From Streptomyces zagrosensis (GTDB lineage: Bacteria > Actinomycetota > Actinomycetes > Streptomycetales > Streptomycetaceae): a stretch of 64,000 nt of DNA. Position numbers and translations under genes: made by a program. Shown one piece after another: positions 1-7,604 of the stretch. Positions within the stretch are counted from its first letter, which is position 1. Each line of letters opens with the position of its first letter. The notes under the pieces were generated by a model. The model was not told where the DNA came from, ran no database searches, and saw nothing but the letters and a program-made list of their open reading frames with translations. The stretch spans positions 372,001-436,000 of the forward strand of contig NZ_JACHJL010000005.1 of the NCBI RefSeq assembly GCF_014203645.1, written 5' to 3'.

Positions 1-110
1 ACGGATACCTCGTGCCCGACACGGATGAGGTGCTCCGCCAGATCACGGATGTGAAATTGGACGCCCCCGGGGACATCCCACGAGTACGGGCAGACGATCC
101 CGATTCTCAA
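1..110 (-). CDS. pimA: PimA-like phosphatidylinositol mannosyltransferase, N-terminal fragment
   Basis: Only the first 36 codons are in the window; the gene runs off the left edge. The reading frame starts with TTG and gives RIGIVCPYSWDVPGG, the characteristic N-terminus of actinobacterial GDP-mannose:phosphatidylinositol alpha-mannosyltransferases (GT4, GT-B fold), followed by VQFHIRDLAEHLIRVGHEVS. The family adds the first mannose to phosphatidylinositol on the cytoplasmic face of the membrane. The TTG overlaps the TGA stop of the upstream acyltransferase (TTGA), showing translational coupling. Identity is firm from the N-terminus and operon context; the C-terminal donor-binding half cannot be checked. 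Confidence 0.9.
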   Translation of the reverse strand, partial: MRIGIVCPYSWDVPGGVQFHIRDLAEHLIRVGHEVS

Positions 111-1036
111 GTTTTCTCCGTTCCGGGGTTTCCGGAGCTGTCATCGGGGCGGGGTGGAAGGTCGCTGAGCCACAGTGGTTGCAGCATGTGCCAGTGGTGC
201 GGGTGGTCCGCGATGCCGGCGGCGAAGGCGTCGGCCAGGCGCTGGGTCATGACGGCGGCCTGCTCCGCCCGGGTGCCGGCCTGCGGAACCTCGATCGGTG
301 GGTGCATCCGCCCGCGCATGACCGGTGATTCGTCGTACCACAGGGTGACCGGCAGCAGCAGGGCTCCGGTGCGTACGGCGAGCGACGCGGGCCCGCCCGG
401 CATCTTGGCCGCCTCGCCGAAGAACGTCACTTCTACCCCGGAAGCCGACAGATCACGGTCGGCGACCAGGCACACCAAGCCCCCGGCACGCAGCCGCCGT
501 GCGAGTGCGCCGAACGCGCTGCCGCCCGTGTGCGGCAGCACCTCCATGCCCAGGCCCTCGCGGTAGGCCACAAACCGGTCATAAAGCGTCTCGGGCTTCA
601 GCCGCTCCATCACGGTGGTGAACGGCACCCCGAGCTTGGTCGTGACCCAGGCGCCCGCCAAGTCGTAGTTGGCCATGTGCGGCAGCGCGACGATCACGCC
701 CCGGCCGCTGGCCAGGCCGTCTACCAGGTGGTGCGCATCGGCGGGTACGAAGCCGCTTCGTATGCGGTCCTTGCTCCAGGTCGGCAGCCGAAAGGACTCC
801 AGCCAGTAGCGCGCGTACGAGCGCATGCCGAGCCGGGACAATTCGGCCAGGCGGCGTGGGGATGCATCGGGCACCACCCGCGCCAGGTTGGCCTCAAGTC
901 GCAGCACCCCGGCGCCACGACGGCGCCACAGAGTGTCGGCAATGCGCTGGCCGAGGCGTACGACGACGGGTTCCGGCAGCTTCTTCAGCGCGCTCCAGCC
1001 CAACCCATACAACGCATCGGTCAGGCGCTCCCTCAC
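107..1036 (-). CDS. Phosphatidylinositol mannoside acyltransferase (LpxL/HtrB family)
   Basis: A 309-residue LpxL/HtrB-type acyltransferase, expected to acylate the mannose of phosphatidylinositol mannoside at the inner membrane. The start is the GTG in VRERLTDALYGLGW, because it overlaps the pgsA stop (GTGA) and the sequence upstream in frame is the low-complexity end of pgsA. Family features are visible: ALPHMANYDLAGAW (variant of the NHxxxxD-type block), FTTVMERLKPETLYDRFVAYREGLGMEVLP, and the C-terminal HWHMLQPLW. It sits between pgsA and pimA, as in other actinobacteria, so the three genes are probably one operon for inositol lipid synthesis. Confidence 0.9.
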   Translation of the reverse strand: MRERLTDALYGLGWSALKKLPEPVVVRLGQRIADTLWRRRGAGVLRLEANLARVVPDASPRRLAELSRLGMRSYARYWLESFRLPTWSKDRIRSGFVPADAHHLVDGLASGRGVIVALPHMANYDLAGAWVTTKLGVPFTTVMERLKPETLYDRFVAYREGLGMEVLPHTGGSAFGALARRLRAGGLVCLVADRDLSASGVEVTFFGEAAKMPGGPASLAVRTGALLLPVTLWYDESPVMRGRMHPPIEVPQAGTRAEQAAVMTQRLADAFAAGIADHPHHWHMLQPLWLSDLPPRPDDSSGNPGTEKT

Positions 1037-1809
1037 CCCCGCTCGCCTCCCCGTCGAACCGAAGCGCCCGCTCCGGCCGTGGCGTCCGATGCCTCGGCTG
1101 TGTCGCCAGCGTTCCCGGCATCGGCTGCGTCCGCCGCATCGGCTGCGTCGGCTGCGTCCGCTGTGCGCGCTGCGTCGGCTGCATCCGCATCGTCTGCCTC
1201 CCGCCGCACGGTCACCATGCGTTGCACGAGGGTGACCAGGCTGCCCACGGCGACCGCCCACAGCGCGACCGGCAGCAGAATATCGATGTATGGCACACCG
1301 AACTTGTGCAGTCCCGACAAGCCGCACGCGACGAGCGAAATGACCAGCCGCTCGGCGCGCTCGACGAGACCGTTGACGTTGACCGGCAGCCCGATGCTCT
1401 CGCCGCGCGCCTTGGTGTACGAGACGACCTGGCCACTGGCGAGACAGAAAATGGTCACCGCGCACAGCGTGATGCTGTCGCCCCCACCGGCGTACCACAG
1501 CACGAGCCCAGCGAAGACCGCTCCGTCGGCGACCCGGTCCAGCGTGGAGTCAAGGAAAGCGCCCCAACGGCTGGAGCGGCCAAGTTGCCGCGCCATGTTG
1601 CCGTCAACCAGGTCGGAGAAGACGAACAGGGTGATGACCACCGTGCCCCAGAAGAACTCCCCCTGGGGGTAGAAGACCAACGCGCCGGCCATGACTCCAC
1701 CGGTTCCGATGAGAGTCACCGCGTCAGGGCTGACCCCGAGCCGGATGAGCAGGGCGGCGAACGGCGTGAGAACACGCGTGAAGAACGCACGCGCGTACTT
1801 GTTCAGCAT
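1033..1809 (-). CDS. pgsA: Phosphatidylinositol phosphate synthase (CDP-alcohol phosphatidyltransferase)
   Basis: A 258-residue integral membrane enzyme joining CDP-diacylglycerol and inositol 1-phosphate. The CDP-alcohol phosphotransferase signature D-x2-DG-x2-AR-x(8)-G-x3-D-x3-D is complete in SDLVDGNMARQLGRSSRWG followed by AFLDSTLD (about residues 65-96). Several hydrophobic helices follow. The last ~50 residues are an unusual Ala/Asp repeat (ADAADAADA type) encoded by a 9-bp tandem DNA repeat and outside the catalytic fold. It is the first gene of the overlapping operon with the acyltransferase and pimA. Confidence 0.92.
   Translation of the reverse strand: MLNKYARAFFTRVLTPFAALLIRLGVSPDAVTLIGTGGVMAGALVFYPQGEFFWGTVVITLFVFSDLVDGNMARQLGRSSRWGAFLDSTLDRVADGAVFAGLVLWYAGGGDSITLCAVTIFCLASGQVVSYTKARGESIGLPVNVNGLVERAERLVISLVACGLSGLHKFGVPYIDILLPVALWAVAVGSLVTLVQRMVTVRREADDADAADAARTADAADAADAADAADAGNAGDTAEASDATAGAGASVRRGGERG
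1118..1189. repeat. 9-bp tandem repeat inside the 3' end of pgsA
   Basis: Eight consecutive 9-bp units of the type GCRTCSGCY can be laid out without gaps (for example GCATCGGCT, GCGTCCGCC, GCGTCGGCT). On the coding (minus) strand they encode repeated Ala-Ala-Asp. The units differ mostly at C/T and C/G positions that keep the amino acids, so the repeat is old or selected at the protein level. Copy-number change would be in frame and would only lengthen or shorten the tail of PgsA. Confidence 0.8.
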
Positions 1810-2142
1810 GGCCTTCCCGAAGGGTCGAAACGGGCCGCGTGGTCAACAGGCCACCGGCTGGCCCATCGTAGCCACGGGTCACGGTGTGCTGCGCACGCGC
1901 GGCAGCGCCAAGCACGGCAGCACACCACGACGAGGCGGGCGGGCGGCGCGCACGGGCCGCACCGCGCCCGGTGAGCGGGCGGCCCGGCACGGGGCTGGGC
2001 GTGTGGGACGACACAGGAGCCCGGTGCGTACGGGAGGGGCCTGCCAGGCCCAGGCCAGGCTTTAGGTACGGGCTCAGGTACGGGCTCAGGTGTGGGGCAC
2101 GGGCCCGCAGTGCCGCTCCCGCCCCGGCCAGGTCGCCACGCC
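1810..2142. other. Intergenic region between pgsA and the ABC permease
   Basis: 333 bases with no convincing gene on either strand. The only structure seen is a short direct repeat, AGGTACGGGCTC twice in tandem near 2065-2088 followed by a third partial copy. The region must hold the pgsA promoter on the minus strand, but no clear -10/-35 pair stands out. Confidence 0.5.
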
Positions 2143-4161
2143 TTACCCCGGCCGCGGCCCTCCCGCTCGCGTGACCGACCGCAGCAGTGGCCTGCTCAAG
2201 GCGCTGGCCCCGACGAGGCCGGCGAAGCCAAGGCCAAGGCAGCAGGCGAGCAGGGCCGCTCCCCTGGCGTCGAGCGACGCGGAGCCGCCCGCGAGCGTCA
2301 GCGGTGCTGCGCAGAAGATCCCGGTAAGCACCGCCCCGCCACCCAGCACTGCCACGGGCAGCACCGTTTCAATGCGCCGCGCCCGGTCCAAGACGCGCAG
2401 CGGCGTACCGGCGAGGTGCAGCAGGCCGTAGGTGCGGCGGCGGTCCAAGACGGCGGATGCCGCGGTGATCCCGGCCGACGAGATGGCCACGACGAAGGTG
2501 GCGCCGAGCACCGCGAGGATCGCGCGGCGGAAGTCCTTCGCGAACACGGTGCCCGACCAGTCAACGTCGGCTCCGGTGACCGGGTGCTGGCCCGGTACGA
2601 GGCCGGTCAGGGCGGTCCTGGCCCGGTCCAGTTCCGCCGCTCCGCCGGACACATCGGCGGTGACCTGGCGGCTTCGGTCACCCTTGGTGGCGATCCAGGC
2701 GTCGTCGGTGCCCACGGTGGCCCGTACGCCCGCGTGCGCAAGGCGCTGCTCGGCCTCGGCCCGTACGACCGTGACGCGATCCTCGGGCACGGCGAGCGCG
2801 AGGCGGTTGGCCGGGCCCCAGCTCGCGTCGGCGCCGACCGTCATCAGCGCGAAGAACCCGGCCACGAATCCCGCCAGCGTCAGCCCCGACACCGCGCGCC
2901 ACGCCGACTTCGGGTCATCGATCAGCCGCCGCCCGGCCAGCAGCGTCGCGGGGCGGCGGGCGCGCCGGGCGACGATCCGGCCGAGCAAGCCGACCACCCA
3001 TGGCCCGACCACCGACAGCGTGAGAAAGACGGCCGCGATGAAGTAGACGATGCTGCCGATGCTGGTCTCCTTGTCCTTGGTCAGCTGCCAGTACAAGGCG
3101 AGGGCGCCGACGAAGACCACGGCCCGTACCGCCTTCATACGCGGCGGCTTGGCGCGGCGCGCGACGCCGAGCGGGCCGATCACCACCTGCCGCAAGCCGG
3201 CCAACGCGCTGCCGACCACCATCAGCACCACGGCGGCCAGCACTCCGAGCAGCGTCGGTGTGCCCACCCACAGATCGGCCGTGTACCAGTGCCCGCCCGC
3301 GACCGGCACCGCGGCGGCCAGCGGTAGCAGTGCCGCGTATCCGGCGGCGCCGAACAGTGCGCCCACCGCACCGGTGACCGCCGCTTCGGCGGTCGTCACG
3401 CCGGCGATGCGCGACGGGGTGGCGCCGATCAGGCGCAGCGCGGCCAACCGCTGGTCACGGCGGGAGACCGAGAGCCGGGCCGCGGAGGCGCCGAGCACCA
3501 GCAGGGGCACGATCACCAGCACGGTGGCGACCTTGGCAAGCGCCGTGTACTGCCCGCCGGCACTCCACTTTTCGGCCCGTCCGTCGAAGTCCGCGATGGG
3601 TGTCGGGGGCACGATGTCGCCCGGGCGACGCGGGTCGGCCTCGCGGGGCGCGGTCATCGCCGGGTCGCGGGGCCCATGGCCCACGACGGCGACCAGCTCT
3701 CCTGGCCTGGTCAGGGCCGCACGGCCCAAGGTGCCCGCGCGCTCGCCACCGCCCGGGGCGAGGGCGGGGCCACGGCCGCGCGGAAGGTGGTCGATGAGGG
3801 CGCCGAGTGCGGGCGATGTCCATACCTCGCCGGGCTCGGGGAAACGCGGCATGCCTGGCGGCGCCGGCACCTTGGCGGCGCCCAACCGGGCGAGGTCCAC
3901 GACGGTGACCGGGCGTGCGTTGGTGAAGGCGGTGCTGACGGCCTGCATCGCGACGGGGTGTGCGGACGCCACTGGGCCGCGCCAGTCGGTACGGGCGGCG
4001 CGGTCCTGGAAGCCGGCGTTGATGGCCACACAGAGCAGCAGCAGCGCCGTGCACAGGGCCGCGGCGGCGACGGCAAGACCCGTACCGAGCGCTCCCACGC
4101 GCCCGCCGCCGCGCAGCAGCCGCCAGCTCAACGTCCAGGTCGTGCGGTCGAGCGCCCTCAT
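2143..4161 (-). CDS. FtsX-type ABC transporter permease
   Basis: A 672-residue membrane protein with the MacB/FtsX layout: an N-terminal helix (about residues 22-47, GALGTGLAVAAAALCTALLLLC), a large extracytoplasmic part, a central group of helices, and a last FtsX domain near the C-terminus (TFVVAISSAGITAASAVLD, later VLGGGAVLTGIFCAAPLTLAGG). The ATG start overlaps the stop of the ATPase gene (ATGA), which excludes the longer upstream reading. With the ATPase it forms an exporter or mechanotransmission ABC complex. In Streptomyces such pairs often adjoin two-component systems that respond to antimicrobial peptides or envelope stress, as here; the substrate is unknown. Confidence 0.88.
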   Translation of the reverse strand: MRALDRTTWTLSWRLLRGGGRVGALGTGLAVAAAALCTALLLLCVAINAGFQDRAARTDWRGPVASAHPVAMQAVSTAFTNARPVTVVDLARLGAAKVPAPPGMPRFPEPGEVWTSPALGALIDHLPRGRGPALAPGGGERAGTLGRAALTRPGELVAVVGHGPRDPAMTAPREADPRRPGDIVPPTPIADFDGRAEKWSAGGQYTALAKVATVLVIVPLLVLGASAARLSVSRRDQRLAALRLIGATPSRIAGVTTAEAAVTGAVGALFGAAGYAALLPLAAAVPVAGGHWYTADLWVGTPTLLGVLAAVVLMVVGSALAGLRQVVIGPLGVARRAKPPRMKAVRAVVFVGALALYWQLTKDKETSIGSIVYFIAAVFLTLSVVGPWVVGLLGRIVARRARRPATLLAGRRLIDDPKSAWRAVSGLTLAGFVAGFFALMTVGADASWGPANRLALAVPEDRVTVVRAEAEQRLAHAGVRATVGTDDAWIATKGDRSRQVTADVSGGAAELDRARTALTGLVPGQHPVTGADVDWSGTVFAKDFRRAILAVLGATFVVAISSAGITAASAVLDRRRTYGLLHLAGTPLRVLDRARRIETVLPVAVLGGGAVLTGIFCAAPLTLAGGSASLDARGAALLACCLGLGFAGLVGASALSRPLLRSVTRAGGPRPG

Positions 4162-4988
4162 GAGCCACTCCCACCGGGAGCGACCGGCCCACCGGGCACG
4201 GCTGGGCCTGCTGCGCCGATGGCATCTGCTGCGTTCGCTACAACGGCCGCATTCGCCACGTCGGCTACATCGGTCGCGGCGGCTGCATCGGTCGCGGCGG
4301 CTGCATCGGTCGCGGCGGTCTGCGCGGTGCGTATGCGCCCGTCGCAGACCTCGATCGTACGGTCGCACCAGCGCGCCACCTGCGGGTCGTGGGTGACCAC
4401 GACCAGCGCCGCCCCCTGCCGCCTGGTGACGTCCACCAGCAGGCGGATCACTTCCTGACCGGTGGCTTGATCGAGGGCGCCGGTCGGCTCGTCGGCGAAG
4501 ACCACCCGGGCGCCGCCCACCAGCGCCCGCGCGATCGCCACCCGCTGCGCCTGGCCGCCGGAGAGCTGGCCTGGCCGCCGGTTGGCAAGCGAGGCCAGGC
4601 CCAGCGGGGCGAACCACTCCCGGGCCTGCCGCACCGCCTGGGCGCGCGGGACGCCACCGAGCATCAGGGGCAGGGCGACATTCTCGTCGGCGGGCAGTTC
4701 CGGTAGGAGCTGCCCGAACTGGAAGACGAAGCCGAACCTGGTGCGCCGCAGCTCACTGCGGTCCGGCTCGGGCAACTGGTCCACCCGCTCCCCGTCCAGC
4801 AGCACCTGCCCGGCGTCGGGGCGCTCGATGCCCGCCAGGCAGTGCAGCAACGTTGATTTCCCGGAGCCAGACGGCCCCATGACAGCGAGCGATTCACCCG
4901 CCCCTACAAAGACGTCCACGCCATCCAGGGCACGGGTCGCACCGAAGCTCTTGGCCAGCCCGTGGCCGGCCAGCACGGGGGCGCTCAT
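4158..4988 (-). CDS. ABC transporter ATP-binding protein (MacB/LolD type)
   Basis: A 276-residue nucleotide-binding subunit with Walker A GPSGSGKST (about residues 38-46), Q-loop QFGQLLPEL, signature LSGGQAQRVAIARAL, Walker B VVFADEPTGALD and the H-loop THD. The start chosen is ATG in MSAPVLAGHGLAKSFG; upstream codons in the same frame are non-conserved and overlap the divergent promoter region. It is coupled by ATGA to the FtsX-type permease. The last ~45 residues after the ATPase fold (TAATDAAAATDAAAATDV) are an Ala/Thr/Asp repeat encoded by an 18-bp tandem repeat, not expected for the family. Confidence 0.92.
   Translation of the reverse strand: MSAPVLAGHGLAKSFGATRALDGVDVFVGAGESLAVMGPSGSGKSTLLHCLAGIERPDAGQVLLDGERVDQLPEPDRSELRRTRFGFVFQFGQLLPELPADENVALPLMLGGVPRAQAVRQAREWFAPLGLASLANRRPGQLSGGQAQRVAIARALVGGARVVFADEPTGALDQATGQEVIRLLVDVTRRQGAALVVVTHDPQVARWCDRTIEVCDGRIRTAQTAATDAAAATDAAAATDVADVANAAVVANAADAIGAAGPAVPGGPVAPGGSGS
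4268..4321. repeat. 18-bp tandem repeat in the 3' end of the ABC ATPase gene
   Basis: Three back-to-back 18-bp units (consensus CATCGGTCGCGGCGGCTG) lie in the last part of the ATPase coding sequence and encode repeated ATDAAA. Two units are identical and the third differs only at its end, suggesting a recent slippage expansion. Confidence 0.8.
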
Positions 4989-5333
4989 CGGGCCGTCCCC
5001 GTACGGTGCCGGGCGCCACCGTGGCCGACGCGCGCAGCACCGTACGGATCGGCGCAGCCAGGCCCGTACGAGTCGGCGCGGGCAGCCCCGTACGAGTCGG
5101 CGTGCGGCGGGGCGTGGGAGGTCCCGTACGCCATGGCGTACGGATCGAAGTGCGCCATGGCGTACGGATCGAAGTGCGCGAAGGCGCCCAGGTTCGCAGG
5201 CGTAAAGAAGTTCATGCCTCGACCGTCGCGCGCGACCCGCCTCGGGCGCCTCGGCCACTTGGCCGGTCCCTCGCGGGTCACTCGGCCATTCGGCCGAGAT
5301 GCCGCCGAGCGCGGTGTCCCTAGCCTTCGAAGA
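4989..5333. other. Divergent intergenic region with direct repeats
   Basis: 345 bases between the divergent ABC exporter and two-component genes, which must contain both promoters. A perfect 24-bp tandem duplication (unit starting CCATGGCGTACGGATCGAAG) fills 5131-5178. Upstream at 5041-5102 there are three looser copies of CGTACGRRTCGGCG. Repeated sites in this position could bind the adjacent response regulator, but that is inference. Confidence 0.55.
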
Positions 5334-6644
5334 GTGAACGACAGCGACAGCCATCGACAAGCGGATGGGCATACTCCGCTATCCCACCGGGCCCGGCGGT
5401 TCGCCTCCTGCGCGCTCTACATCGGGCTCGGCCTGCCCTGGCTGGTCGATCTGGCCAGCCTGGAGGCCGCGCGGCGGCCGGGCGGCGCCAACCCGTGGCT
5501 ACCTGTGGTCACCGGCCCGCTGGCGGCCGTGTTGCTGGCCTCGCCCTGGCGATGGCTGACCGTGACCCGTCGCGCCGCGCTCGCCGGGCTCGGTTCCTTG
5601 GCGGTGACCTGCGTACTGCTCCTGCCAGGTCAGGGCGTCGAGGTCAGCTGGGGGCTACTGGAAACCTCCTGTCTGCTGCTCCTGCTGATCCGTACCGCCC
5701 GCGAGGCCGCCTCCCCCAGCGCCACCGTGGTGTGGTGCGCGGTGCTGGGGGGCGCGGTCGTCACCATGCCGCTGCGGATGCACTACAACGGGGGCGACCT
5801 GACCTTTGTGTTTGTGCTGACGCTCGCCGCAGGAGGCGCCATCGGGCTCGGCAGCTATCTGCGGGGGCTCGATGGGCGACGTACCCGCGCCGTTGCCGCG
5901 GTGCGCCAGGGCGAGCGGCTCGAACTCGCCCGCGATCTGCACGACTTCGTCGCCCACCATGTCACCGGCATCGTGGTGCAGGCACAGGCAGGACGCGCCA
6001 TCCGGGAGAGCGCCCCGGAGAAGGTCGGCCCGATCTTGGACAGCATCGAACGGGCCGGCGTGGAGACGCTGGACTCCATGCGCCGCCTGGTGCGGGTGCT
6101 GCGCGAGGAGGAGGGCCGGATGGTGCGGCCGGGCGAGGTGTTCGCCGAACTCGCCGAGTTGGTGGCCGAGTTCTCGCGCGATGCCCGGCAGTCGGCGGCG
6201 ACGCTCCAGGTGTCGGCCGCCGCCCGGCAGGCCAAGCTCGCTCCCGAGGTCGAGACCTCCGTACACCGTGTCGTCCAGGAGTCCCTCACCAACGTCCGCC
6301 GGCACGCGCCCGGCGCCCCCAAGGTCACCGTGACGGTGCGGGCCGACCCGTCTCCACAGCAGCCACCAGCCGAGCGGCTGGAGGAGTTGGCAGGCCCCGG
6401 GCGGTCATCGATCGGTGACCGTGAGCGGAAGATGACCGTGGAGGTACGCAACGAACCACCCACCGAGCGCGCCGCCGCCCCACCCGGTGGACGAGGCGGG
6501 TTCGGGCTGCTCGGGCTGCGGGAACGGGTCGAGGCGGTCGGCGGCGAGCTGACGACCGGTGTGACGGCCGAGGGCGGTTGGCGGGTGGCCGCCACCTTCC
6601 CCGTGCTGCCGCCGGCGCCCGGCATGGCAGGATCGAGCGGGTGA
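5334..6644 (+). CDS. Two-component sensor histidine kinase (HisKA_3/NarX-type)
   Basis: A 436-residue membrane kinase. The GTG in VNDSDSHRQADGH is chosen as start since in-frame codons further left translate the repeat-rich promoter region. Residues ~20-175 hold several hydrophobic helices with short loops. The dimerisation/phosphoacceptor box is ELARDLHDFVAHHVTG, with the phosphoacceptor His in RDLHD, and the C-terminal ATPase domain has VVQESLTNVRRHAPGA (N box) and GGFGLLGLRERVEAVGG (G box). A hydrophilic insertion (SPQQPPAERLEELAGPG) sits inside the ATPase domain. It overlaps the response regulator by GTGA, so the two are a cognate pair, and it probably senses a membrane or periplasmic cue handled by the divergent exporter. 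Confidence 0.92.
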   Translation: MNDSDSHRQADGHTPLSHRARRFASCALYIGLGLPWLVDLASLEAARRPGGANPWLPVVTGPLAAVLLASPWRWLTVTRRAALAGLGSLAVTCVLLLPGQGVEVSWGLLETSCLLLLLIRTAREAASPSATVVWCAVLGGAVVTMPLRMHYNGGDLTFVFVLTLAAGGAIGLGSYLRGLDGRRTRAVAAVRQGERLELARDLHDFVAHHVTGIVVQAQAGRAIRESAPEKVGPILDSIERAGVETLDSMRRLVRVLREEEGRMVRPGEVFAELAELVAEFSRDARQSAATLQVSAAARQAKLAPEVETSVHRVVQESLTNVRRHAPGAPKVTVTVRADPSPQQPPAERLEELAGPGRSSIGDRERKMTVEVRNEPPTERAAAPPGGRGGFGLLGLRERVEAVGGELTTGVTAEGGWRVAATFPVLPPAPGMAGSSG

Positions 6645-7309
6645 GCAGCCCGACGACCCGCGTCCTGATCGCCGATGACCAGGAGATGGTCCGTACCGGA
6701 TTCCGGCTGATTCTTGAGGCGAGGGCCGGTATCGAGGTCGTTGGCGAGGCCGCGGACGGCGCGGAGTGCGTGGCCATGGCCCGGGCGTTGCGGCCCGATG
6801 TGTGCCTGGTGGACATCCGGATGCCCAAGTTGGACGGCCTGGAGGTGACCCGGCTGCTGGCTGGACCCGGCGCCGTCGATCCGCTGCGCGTGGTCGTCAT
6901 CACCACCTTCGACCAGGACGATTACGTGTACGGGGCGTTGCGTGGCGGCGCCTGTGGCTTTCTTCTGAAGGACGCGGGACCGGAGCTGCTGGTCGAGGCG
7001 GTACGTGCCGCCGCGCGCGGCGACGCGCTGGTCTCACCCGCGGTGACGGTGCGGCTGTTGGAGCGGCTGGGTGAGGAGCTACCGCGGCCCGCGGGACATG
7101 ATGTCCAGGGCCCGCTGACGCAGCGGGAACTGGAGGTGGCGCGGCTGGTGGCGCGCGGCCGGACCAATCAGGAGATGTGCGCGGAGCTGTACCTTTCGCT
7201 GTCCACGGTCAAGACCCATCTGGCCAGCATCCAGGCCAAGCTACAGCTGCGGAATCGGGTGGAGATCGCGGCGTGGGCCTGGGAGACGGGAACGGTCACC
7301 CGCCGCTGA
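6641..7309 (+). CDS. NarL/FixJ-family response regulator
   Basis: A 222-residue regulator starting with GTG inside the TGA of the kinase gene. The receiver domain shows the acidic pair in LIADDQEMVRTGF, the phosphoacceptor Asp in VCLVDIRMPKLDG (about residue 55), the Thr of VVITTFDQDDY and the Lys of FLLKDAGPE. The C-terminal LuxR helix-turn-helix is LTQRELEVARLVARGRTNQE followed by LYLSLSTVKTHLASIQAKL. It would control the divergent ABC exporter and its own operon, probably through the repeats at 5041-5178. Confidence 0.93.
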   Translation: MSSPTTRVLIADDQEMVRTGFRLILEARAGIEVVGEAADGAECVAMARALRPDVCLVDIRMPKLDGLEVTRLLAGPGAVDPLRVVVITTFDQDDYVYGALRGGACGFLLKDAGPELLVEAVRAAARGDALVSPAVTVRLLERLGEELPRPAGHDVQGPLTQRELEVARLVARGRTNQEMCAELYLSLSTVKTHLASIQAKLQLRNRVEIAAWAWETGTVTRR

Positions 7310-7604
7310 CCGGGCCCGGCCGCCGCGCTCCGCAGCCACTTCGTCCTCCCGGGGCTGCCCCCGCCCTCAGTTGTTCCGCTTCTCCCGCCAGCACGAGCAC
7401 CCGCGGCGCCCTGACCGCGCCACCGCCCCGCGCCACCGCCCCGCCTCGCCGGCCCCCGCCCCGCGCCCCGCACCGCTCCCCGGCGGCCGAAAGTACGGGC
7501 ACGCACGCCCTACGGCGTTACGGCTCCGTGTGCGACGTATGGACGCACCGTGACAGCGGTGGAAAGCTCGAAGGACGCGGGTGTCAACCGGGAGGTCGAG
7601 ACAC

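Noticed and set aside
530..1974. Long plus-strand frames opposite pgsA and the acyltransferase
   Set aside because: Shadows of well-identified minus-strand genes; the products are repetitive and unlike any family.
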